This document shows, piece by piece, positions 19,933 through 27,696 of a DNA stretch of 64,000 nt (positions within the stretch are counted from its first letter, which is position 1; every line of letters begins with the position of its first letter). Source of the stretch: Pseudomonas sp. PD9R (GTDB taxonomy: Bacteria > Pseudomonadota > Gammaproteobacteria > Pseudomonadales > Pseudomonadaceae); the NCBI RefSeq assembly GCF_019200975.1, contig NZ_JAHTMR010000001.1, forward strand, positions 141,400-205,399, written 5' to 3'. Position numbers and translations under genes: made by a program. The notes beneath the pieces are model-generated. The model did not search any database. It saw only the letters and a program-made list of their open reading frames with translations, and was not told the DNA's origin.

Positions 19933-21107
19933 AAATCAGAATACCAGGTTCATTCTGGGACTCCCAAATATACTCGGGAGAGTTGTTGCTTCTTGGGGAT
20001 GAGGGTGAGTTACATCGGGTGGACTGGGGCGCTTTCATAGATAGGGTTGCGCTTGAAAATTTAGCAATGCAAACAGCAATACGGGTAGCTTTCTCGGATA
20101 GCGATCTATTTTACAATCCTAAAGTGAGAAAGATACTCCGAGATCCGCATGTTGAAACTCCGATCAAGTCACAGCTTTTCTCACTTGCGGATTTTTCGCT
20201 CGAGGCTGCCGAGAGACTTAAATCCAAGGATTATTGGTCTACAAGTGACAGCCCATTTGATTTTCTTCCTACTGATACGGAAGTTTATTACAACCAATTT
20301 TTTGGGGGTGGGGAAGAGGGTTTGTTCTCGTTCCCAAGAACTGGGAAACACAAAAAATCCGAACTCCAGAAGCATCATGACGCCAGTGTCTTCCAGGTAA
20401 AAGCCTCGGACCGATTCAGTGCCATAGCAACGGCCGCTGGAGTAGACGGGCTGTTTGATTTCAACGTTCCCCGCTTTACTAGTCAAAGTGCTGGAAAGAT
20501 CCTTGGTGATGGACGCCAGTTAGCCACGAACGCTTGCAATGCCTGTGACTGGGCTTTTCAGAGTGTGATGGGTTGGAGCCAAGACCACGGTTTTATGGCA
20601 AGCTTTAGAGAAGAGCGTGAACCTGGATCAAATAAAAAATTCAGAGTGTTCGATCGCGTTATAGACCAAGAAGAAATTTTTGGAGAAAGCGAAAGCCAGC
20701 GACCTGAAAGTTTTTGGGGAAGTCGCGAAAAAATATATAAAATATCCGACGGTGTGATATCGGTCCTAAACTACGCGGGCACCAAGGGTTTTGCTGGAAG
20801 TAATGCGAAGTTTGAGAAGAAGGGTGAGCAGGTTCTGCATATCAATGAAGAGCCGATAGCAACCGGTACTGCTCCATTTGGTACTGTTCTTGAAATGAGC
20901 GATAAGATCATTGTGCTTCGAAGTGATGGTGAAATTGAAACCTTTCCTGGGGAGCCCGCTCATTGGAGGGTTTTTCCTAGGTCTGAGCACTACAGTAATC
21001 AACTTCATATAGTCTACTCAGATTACGTTGATATCATTTCTTTTACACACGATTACTTTGTTGATCAAAGTTCAAAGATGTTTGGTTTTACTAAAGGGAG
21101 TGACTAG
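19920..21107 (+). CDS. Unrecognised 395-aa protein, second gene of a two-gene operon
   Basis: 395-aa soluble protein, lower in GC than the core. The N-terminus looks beta-rich (MRSVKIRIPGSFWDSQIYSG), with an acidic aromatic middle (PFDFLPTDTEVYYNQFFGGG), a NACNACDWAFQSVMGW segment with two Cys, and a beta-strand-rich C-terminal third with repeating short strands (SVLNYAGTKGF, IIVLRSDGEIETFPGE), possibly a propeller or barrel. No known nuclease, ATPase or protease motif. It overlaps the 128-aa gene. The setting among defence genes suggests a phage- or DNA-related role, but that is only context. Confidence 0.75.
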   Translation: MRSVKIRIPGSFWDSQIYSGELLLLGDEGELHRVDWGAFIDRVALENLAMQTAIRVAFSDSDLFYNPKVRKILRDPHVETPIKSQLFSLADFSLEAAERLKSKDYWSTSDSPFDFLPTDTEVYYNQFFGGGEEGLFSFPRTGKHKKSELQKHHDASVFQVKASDRFSAIATAAGVDGLFDFNVPRFTSQSAGKILGDGRQLATNACNACDWAFQSVMGWSQDHGFMASFREEREPGSNKKFRVFDRVIDQEEIFGESESQRPESFWGSREKIYKISDGVISVLNYAGTKGFAGSNAKFEKKGEQVLHINEEPIATGTAPFGTVLEMSDKIIVLRSDGEIETFPGEPAHWRVFPRSEHYSNQLHIVYSDYVDIISFTHDYFVDQSSKMFGFTKGSD

Positions 21108-21334
21108 CTTCATCTGGAAAAACCGAAAGACATTGCAATTGAAGTTGCCATTGAGATCACGAACCCATTGAAATGTCATGTCGCAGGCTTGTATTGCTTG
21201 ATCAATGGGTTCCCCCAGGTCCGGGTGTTTGCGGGTGGTTACTGGTTGGGGAATATAACCTGTCGCCTTTGCTCGGGGGGCTTAACCAAGTGCAAAGGGG
21301 CTGAATGAAAGACGTAGCTTTCTGAAAATAATCT

Positions 21335-21685
21335 TTGGCAATTCGGTTCGCAGAGCTGTTGACGCTGTATCTCACTCAGCAATTTGGTTACAAACGGACG
21401 AACTTGAATGTGTGGATTGTTCCGACCGTCTGTGCTAGCACGACAAAATATGATCTTTACTTCAGGGGCATGCCACCGAAGGGAGACTTATGGGATGGCT
21501 CTACACTGGTCATCGCGCGGATAGGCTTCAAAGTTCGGCGAAAGGGATTAGGACGGCACTTGCTTGGGTTCATTGCAGAGTGTGCGAACGCCGTCGGGTA
21601 CGGCAAGGTAGGCATCGAATGTGCAAACCCGATCTGCCAAGTATTTGCCTCAAGATTTGCGTTTCAACAGTGTGAGGCAAGCTAA
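21335..21685 (+). CDS. GNAT-like acetyltransferase, possibly truncated
   Basis: 116-aa protein, probably starting at TTG (21335). It carries a GNAT-like core: a beta strand LVIARIGFKVR, then RRKGLGRHLLGFIAECANAV (a form of the acetyl-CoA-binding R/Q-x-x-G-x-G/A loop and helix), then GIECANPICQVFASRFAFQ. It is shorter than the usual 140-180 aa of GNAT proteins and lacks a clear ribosome site, so the 5' end may be lost. The 228 bases upstream (21,108-21,334) hold nothing I recognise. Confidence 0.5.
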   Translation: MAIRFAELLTLYLTQQFGYKRTNLNVWIVPTVCASTTKYDLYFRGMPPKGDLWDGSTLVIARIGFKVRRKGLGRHLLGFIAECANAVGYGKVGIECANPICQVFASRFAFQQCEAS

Positions 21686-21845
21686 GGCATGAATAGCGTA
21701 AACGTGCCCACGTCGGTAGACACGCTGACAGATCGACTCGACGGGACCACTGGGTAAAAAAGTGATAACAACGAAGATGGTCGCTGCACTGATCTTGGAC
21801 TAAGTCTGTGGTAGCGGCCATTTTCGGATCAATAGCGTTGATGAG

Positions 21846-22607
21846 TCATGATGCTGCTCGAGCAATCGCACCGCCATCAATGATAAAACCTGCTTGTGTG
21901 AGTCGCTCGACCAACCTTGGGACAGTCTCTTTTACATGGTCGTTAAATCCGATGTACAAGATACCGTCGGCATCAGAAGGGACCTCTAAGTGCCCTTTTT
22001 TCAAGATTGCTACGTGTGGGCGACCAAGAGCAGAAATTAACATCCCCATTTCAAGCACCACATTCTGGCGTGCGCGCGGTTCCACTTTCGCGTCTCCGTC
22101 CCGCTTTGAATATCCCATGTCATCAGGGGTCATCAAGACAATCCCGAATCTTGCTGCATCGGCGTTTCCGCCTATTTCGCCTTCTAGCGATTCGATGATG
22201 GTGAGGCCTCTACCACCAGTGTTAGCGAGGACGAAAGGATCAAGGCCCAGTTTGTGTAAGACGAGTTCTAGCTGTTCCCTTGCCACCGCATCGTGACCAT
22301 GAACGACAAAGACTTTATCCTTTGCCTTGGCTGTCGGCGGGGTTGCAGTGTGCGTTTGAGCAGCAGCGGCAAATGCACCTACAGGCGCTGTAGCACCAGG
22401 TTCCACTCCAAGCTGGGCTTCAAGTTTAGCCCTGGCAGCAGCGGCACCTTGATACATGATGCGGCCAGAACCCGAGTACCAGTTCATGATGCCGCCCTCG
22501 TTGGATTTGAATTGCTTACCGTGTTCTATATCTGTCCACAGACCAACGCATCCAATTTCTTCGATTTTTTGCTGAAGCTCGTCAAAACTGCCTTTGAACT
22601 CTTTCAT
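21846..22607 (-). CDS. TIR-like nucleotide-binding protein (CAP12/Pycsar-effector type TIR)
   Basis: 253-aa protein. Residues about 97-250 form a TIR-like domain of the kind annotated as predicted nucleotide-binding (KVFVVHGHDAVAREQLELVL, GRGLTIIESLE, ARFGIVLMTPDDMGYSKR, ARQNVVLEMGMLISALGR). The VVLEMG segment has the Glu expected for NAD cleavage in TIR enzymes. The first ~55 residues form a small separate domain (NWYSGSGRIMYQG), then a low-complexity Ala/Pro linker. Members act as NAD-depleting effectors in some anti-phage systems, but no cyclase or nucleotidyltransferase is adjacent here. GGAG precedes the ATG. Confidence 0.82.
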   Translation of the reverse strand: MKEFKGSFDELQQKIEEIGCVGLWTDIEHGKQFKSNEGGIMNWYSGSGRIMYQGAAAARAKLEAQLGVEPGATAPVGAFAAAAQTHTATPPTAKAKDKVFVVHGHDAVAREQLELVLHKLGLDPFVLANTGGRGLTIIESLEGEIGGNADAARFGIVLMTPDDMGYSKRDGDAKVEPRARQNVVLEMGMLISALGRPHVAILKKGHLEVPSDADGILYIGFNDHVKETVPRLVERLTQAGFIIDGGAIARAAS

Positions 22608-22954
22608 GGTACCGCTCCGTGTATGTGCTGGCTGCTTTGGATCAATGGGCTTTCATGCGCCAATTCGCACTGATGCAGCCGAACATTAGGGCTGCGCAGG
22701 TGCAATGTCCACATCAAACGAGGTCACGTTTACGGGTATTCAAAATTGTCCGGGAATTGCCATGATTCCTCAGGATGGGGTGGGATGCAGCCCAACAAGT
22801 CTTCGTACTGAGAATCATTCGGTTGCGGTTGAAGCTTGGGGAGAAATAAGTCACTCAGTCACGACTTCCACACACCCGGCCCAAAAAATGGTGCAAAGTC
22901 TGTGTCATTCTATGAATACCTTGAAAAGCGGTCTTCGTAGCTCTGTTATTGAAT
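22608..22954. other. Gene-poor stretch upstream of the TIR-like gene
   Basis: About 350 bases that should hold the promoter of the minus-strand TIR-like gene. A plus-strand frame from 22,705 runs into the restriction-gene fragment out of phase and shows no family signal. No hairpin or repeat of note. Confidence 0.4.
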
Positions 22955-23065
22955 GTGTAGCGAGCGGCCAGAGAAAGCACAGGACATTGGTGACGACGCT
23001 GCGACTTATCTTCGTGAGCGAGCACCAAGTCTTTCGACCCAGTTCATCAAAGTGGAAGGTGAATA
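22955..23065 (+). pseudogene. Degraded 3' fragment of an Eco29kI-type restriction gene
   Basis: Translates as ERPEKAQDIGDDAATYLRER then APSLSTQFIKVEGE, matching the last ~37 residues of the intact enzyme at 16,127 (ERPEKAKDIADDAATYLRER). The DNA is similar but clearly diverged, with synonymous and non-synonymous differences, so it is a second allele and not a recent copy. No upstream portion of the gene remains and the stop codon is changed, so the frame runs on into unrelated sequence. Confidence 0.8.
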
Positions 23066-23179
23066 CATTTCAAAAAAGGGGGACAAAGGTGCGCACATAA
23101 TGGATGCCGACATTATGTGGCCTTTGCATAATCACCCTTTGACCGGGACGATTGGCTCACCTTTGGGGGTATGTCCAAT

Positions 23180-24142
23180 TCAGTGGGGTGACTTGGCTTT
23201 AGTATGGCTTTTTCGCCGATGTGAGGTGTTTGTCGCTCTTTGCTCCCATACTGCTGGTAACTGAAGCGTTTGAATAAGCGTAGGAGTATCTATTTCGCCA
23301 GTACCCATGAATACGTGAGCAGGCTTCCATTCATTCAGTAAGCTGTCCACGATGCGTGCCGCCTGGGTTCGCACACTTGGTCGGGGTTTCAGTTCGATGG
23401 GATCATCTATCCCATCGCTTTTGTAGTGTAGGTATTGACCGTTACACAAATGAAGGCTGCCCGTAAATAACGTCACGTCGCCTAAGCTGAAGTCGAAAGC
23501 GAGCGATGCCCTATTCGGGTTAATGTAGATTGAACAAATGGATTTAGTTTTCCAATCGGGATTCGTAAGTCGCGAGGCTACAGCGGACTTAATTGTGAGG
23601 CTAGAACCCCGTCCGCAACAAGGGCAATGTTCCACTGGCTGTGGCTCGTCGATTAGCGCTAGTTTAATATTTTTCCCTATTTGTGATACTTCGTTAATGA
23701 CCTCATCTGTCAACTGATCAAGGGTTCCATCGCGAAGATGGAAAGCCCTGACGAATTCAATTCTTTCGTCATTCCATTGCATTACCAGTTCTATCGAATG
23801 AATGAGTTCGAAGGTTCCGTATCCGGTGATGGTGGCTAGTATTTCAGGGGCTGGTTTTCTTGCTTCACATATAAATGCCTCCCAAGAAGCCTTGGAGGAA
23901 AGTAGTTTGGCACTGTCCAGTTCAAGGTGCTTAGATACCGGCGTATATTTGGATGGGCGGTGATGCAGATCATGATGTTCAACACAGAGAACCGCCATGT
24001 TCGCGTCAACCGTGTTAGAGGGATCACCGTCGATGTGATGCAGGTTTAGACCCATGCCATACCTTTTGCAGACACAGCAACGATTAGCGTTTGCTTCCAG
24101 CAGGCGGCGTTCTTGCGAAGGAGTGGGGCGTTTTCGAGACAT
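23180..24142 (-). CDS. HNH-type nuclease-like protein with an extra zinc motif
   Basis: 320-aa protein. An N-terminal HNH-like domain (residues about 10-65: NRCCVCKRYGMGLNLHHIDG then NMAVLCVEHHDLHH) has the Cys pairs and His residues of a zinc-bound beta-beta-alpha-metal nuclease. A middle helical region follows, then CPCCGRGSS (about residue 193), probably a second zinc site, and a beta-rich C-terminus. The domain arrangement beyond the HNH is not one I recognise. It lies between the restriction-gene fragment and the resolvase. Confidence 0.7.
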   Translation of the reverse strand: MSRKRPTPSQERRLLEANANRCCVCKRYGMGLNLHHIDGDPSNTVDANMAVLCVEHHDLHHRPSKYTPVSKHLELDSAKLLSSKASWEAFICEARKPAPEILATITGYGTFELIHSIELVMQWNDERIEFVRAFHLRDGTLDQLTDEVINEVSQIGKNIKLALIDEPQPVEHCPCCGRGSSLTIKSAVASRLTNPDWKTKSICSIYINPNRASLAFDFSLGDVTLFTGSLHLCNGQYLHYKSDGIDDPIELKPRPSVRTQAARIVDSLLNEWKPAHVFMGTGEIDTPTLIQTLQLPAVWEQRATNTSHRRKSHTKAKSPH

Positions 24143-24324
24143 TTTAGGATGGCTATCGTTTGAGTTGAGCTGAACGCCTAAGCCCGTCGAGGGGTGTAGG
24201 CTTGTACGGCCAGTTACTTGTGCACCTAGCCCTGGAATTCATAATGTTTAACCAAGGGGACCCAGAATGATGTTTAGGCCGAAAATAGGGTGGTGATGAA
24301 ATTACCCCCCCCGGCGGAATCCTA

Positions 24325-24894
24325 CTAGATTGTATTCCAGTGGCGTTTCACGGTTGCAATGCCAATCCCTAACTCTGATGCGACTTGGGTCTGTACGTAT
24401 CCCTGGCTCTTAAGCTTTTGAACGCTTTCGGTCGTTTTCACCGCAACAGGGCGACCTAGCTTCTTTCCTTCTGCTTGCGCACGTTTTAAACCTTGCTGGG
24501 TGCGCTCGATTAGTAGATCACGCTCAAACTCCGCGACTGCGCCAAGGACTTGCATTGTCATCTTCCCGGCCGCAGAGGTTAGATCAACGCCACCCAAGGC
24601 CAAACAGTGCACTCGGATGCCTTCGTTTGCCAATGTCTCAACCGTGAGACATACGTCCATTGCGTTTCGACCCAAGCGGTCTAGCTTGGTAACGATCAAA
24701 ACGTCACCCGATTCCATTCGGTCACGTAGCTTCTGAAACCCAGGTCGTTCTGACGCAGCAATGCTGCCTGAAATAGTTTCTTCGACCACTCGGTTTGATT
24801 GGATATCAAAACCTGCAGATTTCACTTCTAGCACTTGGTTTTCAGTGAACTGGTTCGCGGTGCTCACTCGGCAGTAAAGAAATGTACGCGACAT
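24325..24894 (-). CDS. Serine recombinase (resolvase/invertase family)
   Basis: 189-aa site-specific recombinase. The catalytic Ser is in YCRVSTANQ near residue 10; the core includes [13 protein letters not shown] and the [27 protein letters not shown] helix region, and the C-terminal HTH is [18 protein letters not shown]. Length is normal for Tn3-type resolvases and invertases. No transposase is next to it, so it may serve the island or be a remnant of a transposon. A second, truncated resolvase tail lies at 18,969. Confidence 0.93.
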   Translation of the reverse strand: MSRTFLYCRVSTANQFTENQVLEVKSAGFDIQSNRVVEETISGSIAASERPGFQKLRDRMESGDVLIVTKLDRLGRNAMDVCLTVETLANEGIRVHCLALGGVDLTSAAGKMTMQVLGAVAEFERDLLIERTQQGLKRAQAEGKKLGRPVAVKTTESVQKLKSQGYVQTQVASELGIGIATVKRHWNTI

Positions 24895-25076
24895 GAGATT
24901 ACCCTGAGGAAAGGATCATAAAAGGTAGTATCACTCTAGCGTGGTATCAAATACTATCAAGAGCTATTTTGTTGTATCGCACGGAAACGGTAAATCTTGG
25001 GCTCAAAAAACGGTCGTTTGGTGATGCGCTGTTATCATCGAACCCAAACACGGATGGAATCGATAAGGAGTGAGAA

Positions 25077-26048
25077 GTGGGTATTGCACTAGAGGATTTA
25101 AGACCGATCAGGAAGCGGATGATCATAGAGTGTGTGCAAAGCGCGGGTATTGACGTCCGAGCGTGGGGCTTCAGGAAAAAAGATGGTCAGCCAGTCACCC
25201 GACCTCAATCAAATGGCGGGTATTGCTATGAATGGTCTTTCCGAAGTGTCGATGGAAGCATATTGCTGTCCTGCGTTTGGTTCGAAGAAATAGGTGTCGA
25301 TAGCCAAGGACGTGTGTGTTTCGTTGGAAATCTGAGGGCGTATGCCGACGCGTTGATCCGACAGCTTGAAAAAGACCCAAAAAACAGAAATCGAACGATC
25401 AAAGACCCACGTATCAGCCGTGCGCAGCATTTCAACGCTACTGTCCAGCTTGCCCACTTGAACTCGGCCCCTATGCGAGTGGTAATCGTGTCTGGGCCTG
25501 TCCGTGAAAAGGAAGATGAGGGAGATGAGTTCGACCGTGCGATTGGGCGACAACTGGATGACCTGGAATGGTTTGTCGAGTCGTTTGATGATGACACTGG
25601 GGCTTTCGTTTTGGTTCGAGGCAATCGCGACCAAGGGAATGTCAGTCTCGGAAAGATAGATACTGAGGGGTTCCCCACTCAGTCGGGTTTGGGCATCGTC
25701 AGCGATGTAGTCGTTGCAGATCAGTTTGCTACCGATGAACGGCCTGATACATATACGTATAAAGGCGTACAACGTTATCGTGATCCAAGCGTTCGTCGGC
25801 AGGTACTGGAGCGTTCTGAAGGGGGCTGTGAACTAACAGAGGTCCCCGGCTTTCGGATGGCGAATGGTGGTGTCTATCTAGAGACCCACCACATCATCCC
25901 ACTATCTGAGGGCGGCCCCGACACGGTTGAGAACGTCATAGCCTTGTCTGCGAATGCACATCGACAAGCCCATTTCGGTGCAGAACGTGATCAGTTGCGG
26001 GAGCGCTGCTTGGAAGTTGTCGCTGCGAAGATGAAACGTCACAATTGA
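25077..26048 (+). CDS. HNH endonuclease family protein
   Basis: 323-aa protein starting at GTG with TAAGGAG upstream. The N-terminal ~200 residues have no known motif. The C-terminal HNH domain (about 230-315) has YRDPSVRRQVLERSEGGCEL, then LETHHIIPLSEGGPDTVENV and ALSANAHRQAHFG, the H-N-H pattern of McrA-like and phage restriction nucleases. The N-terminal part may be a modified-base or substrate-recognition domain (inference). It is divergent from the resolvase. Confidence 0.8.
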   Translation: MGIALEDLRPIRKRMIIECVQSAGIDVRAWGFRKKDGQPVTRPQSNGGYCYEWSFRSVDGSILLSCVWFEEIGVDSQGRVCFVGNLRAYADALIRQLEKDPKNRNRTIKDPRISRAQHFNATVQLAHLNSAPMRVVIVSGPVREKEDEGDEFDRAIGRQLDDLEWFVESFDDDTGAFVLVRGNRDQGNVSLGKIDTEGFPTQSGLGIVSDVVVADQFATDERPDTYTYKGVQRYRDPSVRRQVLERSEGGCELTEVPGFRMANGGVYLETHHIIPLSEGGPDTVENVIALSANAHRQAHFGAERDQLRERCLEVVAAKMKRHN

Positions 26049-26127
26049 GATTTTCTGGAGCCAGTCAATTTGTTTGGTAATTAGCGCTGGCTCGAACTCA
26101 AAAACTAGGGGCGGAAGGTCAGACCTG

Positions 26128-26550
26128 TCACGAGATACTAACAAATTTGTCCGAAAGTCTAAATAATTTTCCGTATGATTGTTGTTGTCGTAGAAGCTCA
26201 TCTAATGCAGACGTTTCGCCATGTATTGACTGGTTTAGTTTGTTTATGTGATTTGAAAGTTCATCGATTTCGTATTCCAGGTCCTGATGCTGGAGTTCTA
26301 GTTCTTTAAGTATCTGTTGGTGGCGCTTAAGAGCGTGCTTTTGATCTTCTAATTCAGATAGAAGTTCTTCTGCTTTCGATTCAAATTTTTGTTTTTCTGA
26401 TTCCAACTGATGCAGGTCTTGCTCTGCTTGGCTCTGCAGTATGTATCGCTGATATTCCAGTGCGTATTCTATATCTAGTTCATCTAATGTCATGTCTAAT
26501 TCCAAGTTTGGTGTGAGTTGTGATTGCGTTGGTTGTCTGAATCTTTGCAT
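26128..26550 (-). CDS. Coiled-coil protein of unknown function
   Basis: 140-aa protein dominated by a Glu/Gln/Leu-rich coiled coil (about residues 30-120: LHQLESEKQKFESKAEELL..., then LQHQDLEYEIDELSNHINKL). AT-rich codon use. The start is uncertain: ATG at 26550 is used, but the frame extends to 26577. No globular domain is visible. A 29-codon hydrophobic frame lies immediately upstream on the same strand. Confidence 0.6.
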   Translation of the reverse strand: MQRFRQPTQSQLTPNLELDMTLDELDIEYALEYQRYILQSQAEQDLHQLESEKQKFESKAEELLSELEDQKHALKRHQQILKELELQHQDLEYEIDELSNHINKLNQSIHGETSALDELLRQQQSYGKLFRLSDKFVSIS

Positions 26551-26595
26551 GAATGGGTTAATGCACAAGAGATTCAAGATTTATTTTCGATTTGG

Positions 26596-26685
26596 TCAAA
26601 TGAATGATAGATAACGCAAAGCATTGAATAAGATCATTCCGCCGGTGATTGAGTAGATGATCATTGAAGGTTGTATTGTATTCAT
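26596..26685 (-). CDS. Possible 29-aa membrane peptide
   Basis: Short frame encoding MNTIQPSMIIYSITGGMILF then NALRYLSFI: a hydrophobic segment long enough to span a membrane, with Arg near the C-terminus. It lies 45 bp upstream of the coiled-coil gene on the same strand. The ribosome site is weak (AGAGCG), so it could be chance; hydrophobicity and position are the only support. Confidence 0.3.
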   Translation of the reverse strand: MNTIQPSMIIYSITGGMILFNALRYLSFI

Positions 26686-26863
26686 GGTTTGGCGCTCTTT
26701 AGTATTAGGTGTCGACGGGTATGAAGGATCACCCTTGACTGAATCTCCCATAAATCGATCCTGGAAGTACATATGTTATTTAACATGATAGATTTCCTAT
26801 GTCTAATCCATTGCCTGGTTGGGGGCGTTAAAGACTACCTTGAATATTAATAACCAAGATGTC

Positions 26864-27268
26864 ATGCAGTCTGATTTTCAATTGCATTGTAGTCGATACG
26901 AAAAAGTATTAACTGTCCGTCCACAGAATATAACCAACGTCCGACAGGCGCGGGCTTGGAGGTGTTTTGTTGTTTGCAAGTCGAGCTTGATTAAGCCGAA
27001 GGACAGACACGGAGAAATAGCGTTTTTGAATTTTATAAAATCATCTACCACGGATGCGACCACCCCAGCGGAAAGCCAGAAGTTTCGCATTTTTGAGGGT
27101 GGTATACATTCAATTTTACAGAATGGCTTACTCCAATCTAAACACTTTGAAGGGGTAATTTTAAAGCGATGGTGCTTGCATGGGTACGATTATGCTCAAC
27201 CTACATCTAAGTTTTTTGAATTCCATGGCGGCCGTAGAAACATCCGAAAGAGCGCCGTCGGCGTCTAG
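26864..27268 (+). CDS. Doubtful hypothetical protein
   Basis: Open frame of 134 codons from the ATG at 26864 (MQSDFQLHCSRYEKVLTVRP), possibly starting upstream at TTG 26819. AT-rich, with no family signal and no clear ribosome site. The sequence around HSILQNGLLQSKHFEGVILK could be part of a small folded domain. Listed because nothing else explains this kilobase. Confidence 0.25.
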   Translation: MQSDFQLHCSRYEKVLTVRPQNITNVRQARAWRCFVVCKSSLIKPKDRHGEIAFLNFIKSSTTDATTPAESQKFRIFEGGIHSILQNGLLQSKHFEGVILKRWCLHGYDYAQPTSKFFEFHGGRRNIRKSAVGV

Positions 27269-27696
27269 AACGGATTTTCTTCTCGGAACTATATACCGTT
27301 AAAAGCGTTGTAATAAACAGATGGAGTTCTGTGAGGTTTAGTTGGATATGCACGAGCGCTGCGAGTGCACCCGTAGGGTCGGGTAGACCCATATGAACCG
27401 ATTATAATTTTTAGGTTATAAATGTTTTTGGTACTGCTGGTAGCATTGGAAGAACCAAGCCAGCGTCTGAAAACTGATGGTTCTAGTAGTCTTGAAATCT
27501 AGATGTATTGCGCTGTCCAAATAGGGTTGTTGGTCGCTTCGCGACGTCATGCCTGCGGCATTCCGTTTGTCTTTGTTATTGGAATAGCTGTTCTGGTTCT
27601 AGAATGAGCTTGAACGCTTTTAGCTGTGATTTGTAAATGGATGCCTTATAGATCTTTAAGGGAACTGTTTACTTTTTAGAGTAGTCAGGTTCGGGT
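27269..27696. other. AT-rich intergenic stretch with a double hairpin
   Basis: No gene seen. At 27533-27561 two small hairpins lie back to back: GTCGC-TTC-GCGAC and ATGCC-TGC-GGCAT, followed by T-rich sequence. They could terminate transcripts from either side or be a folded RNA element. The rest is AT-rich with no repeat found. Confidence 0.4.

Noticed and set aside
22293..22673. 126-codon plus-strand frame
   Set aside because: Antisense to the TIR-like gene; Cys- and Arg-rich shadow composition.
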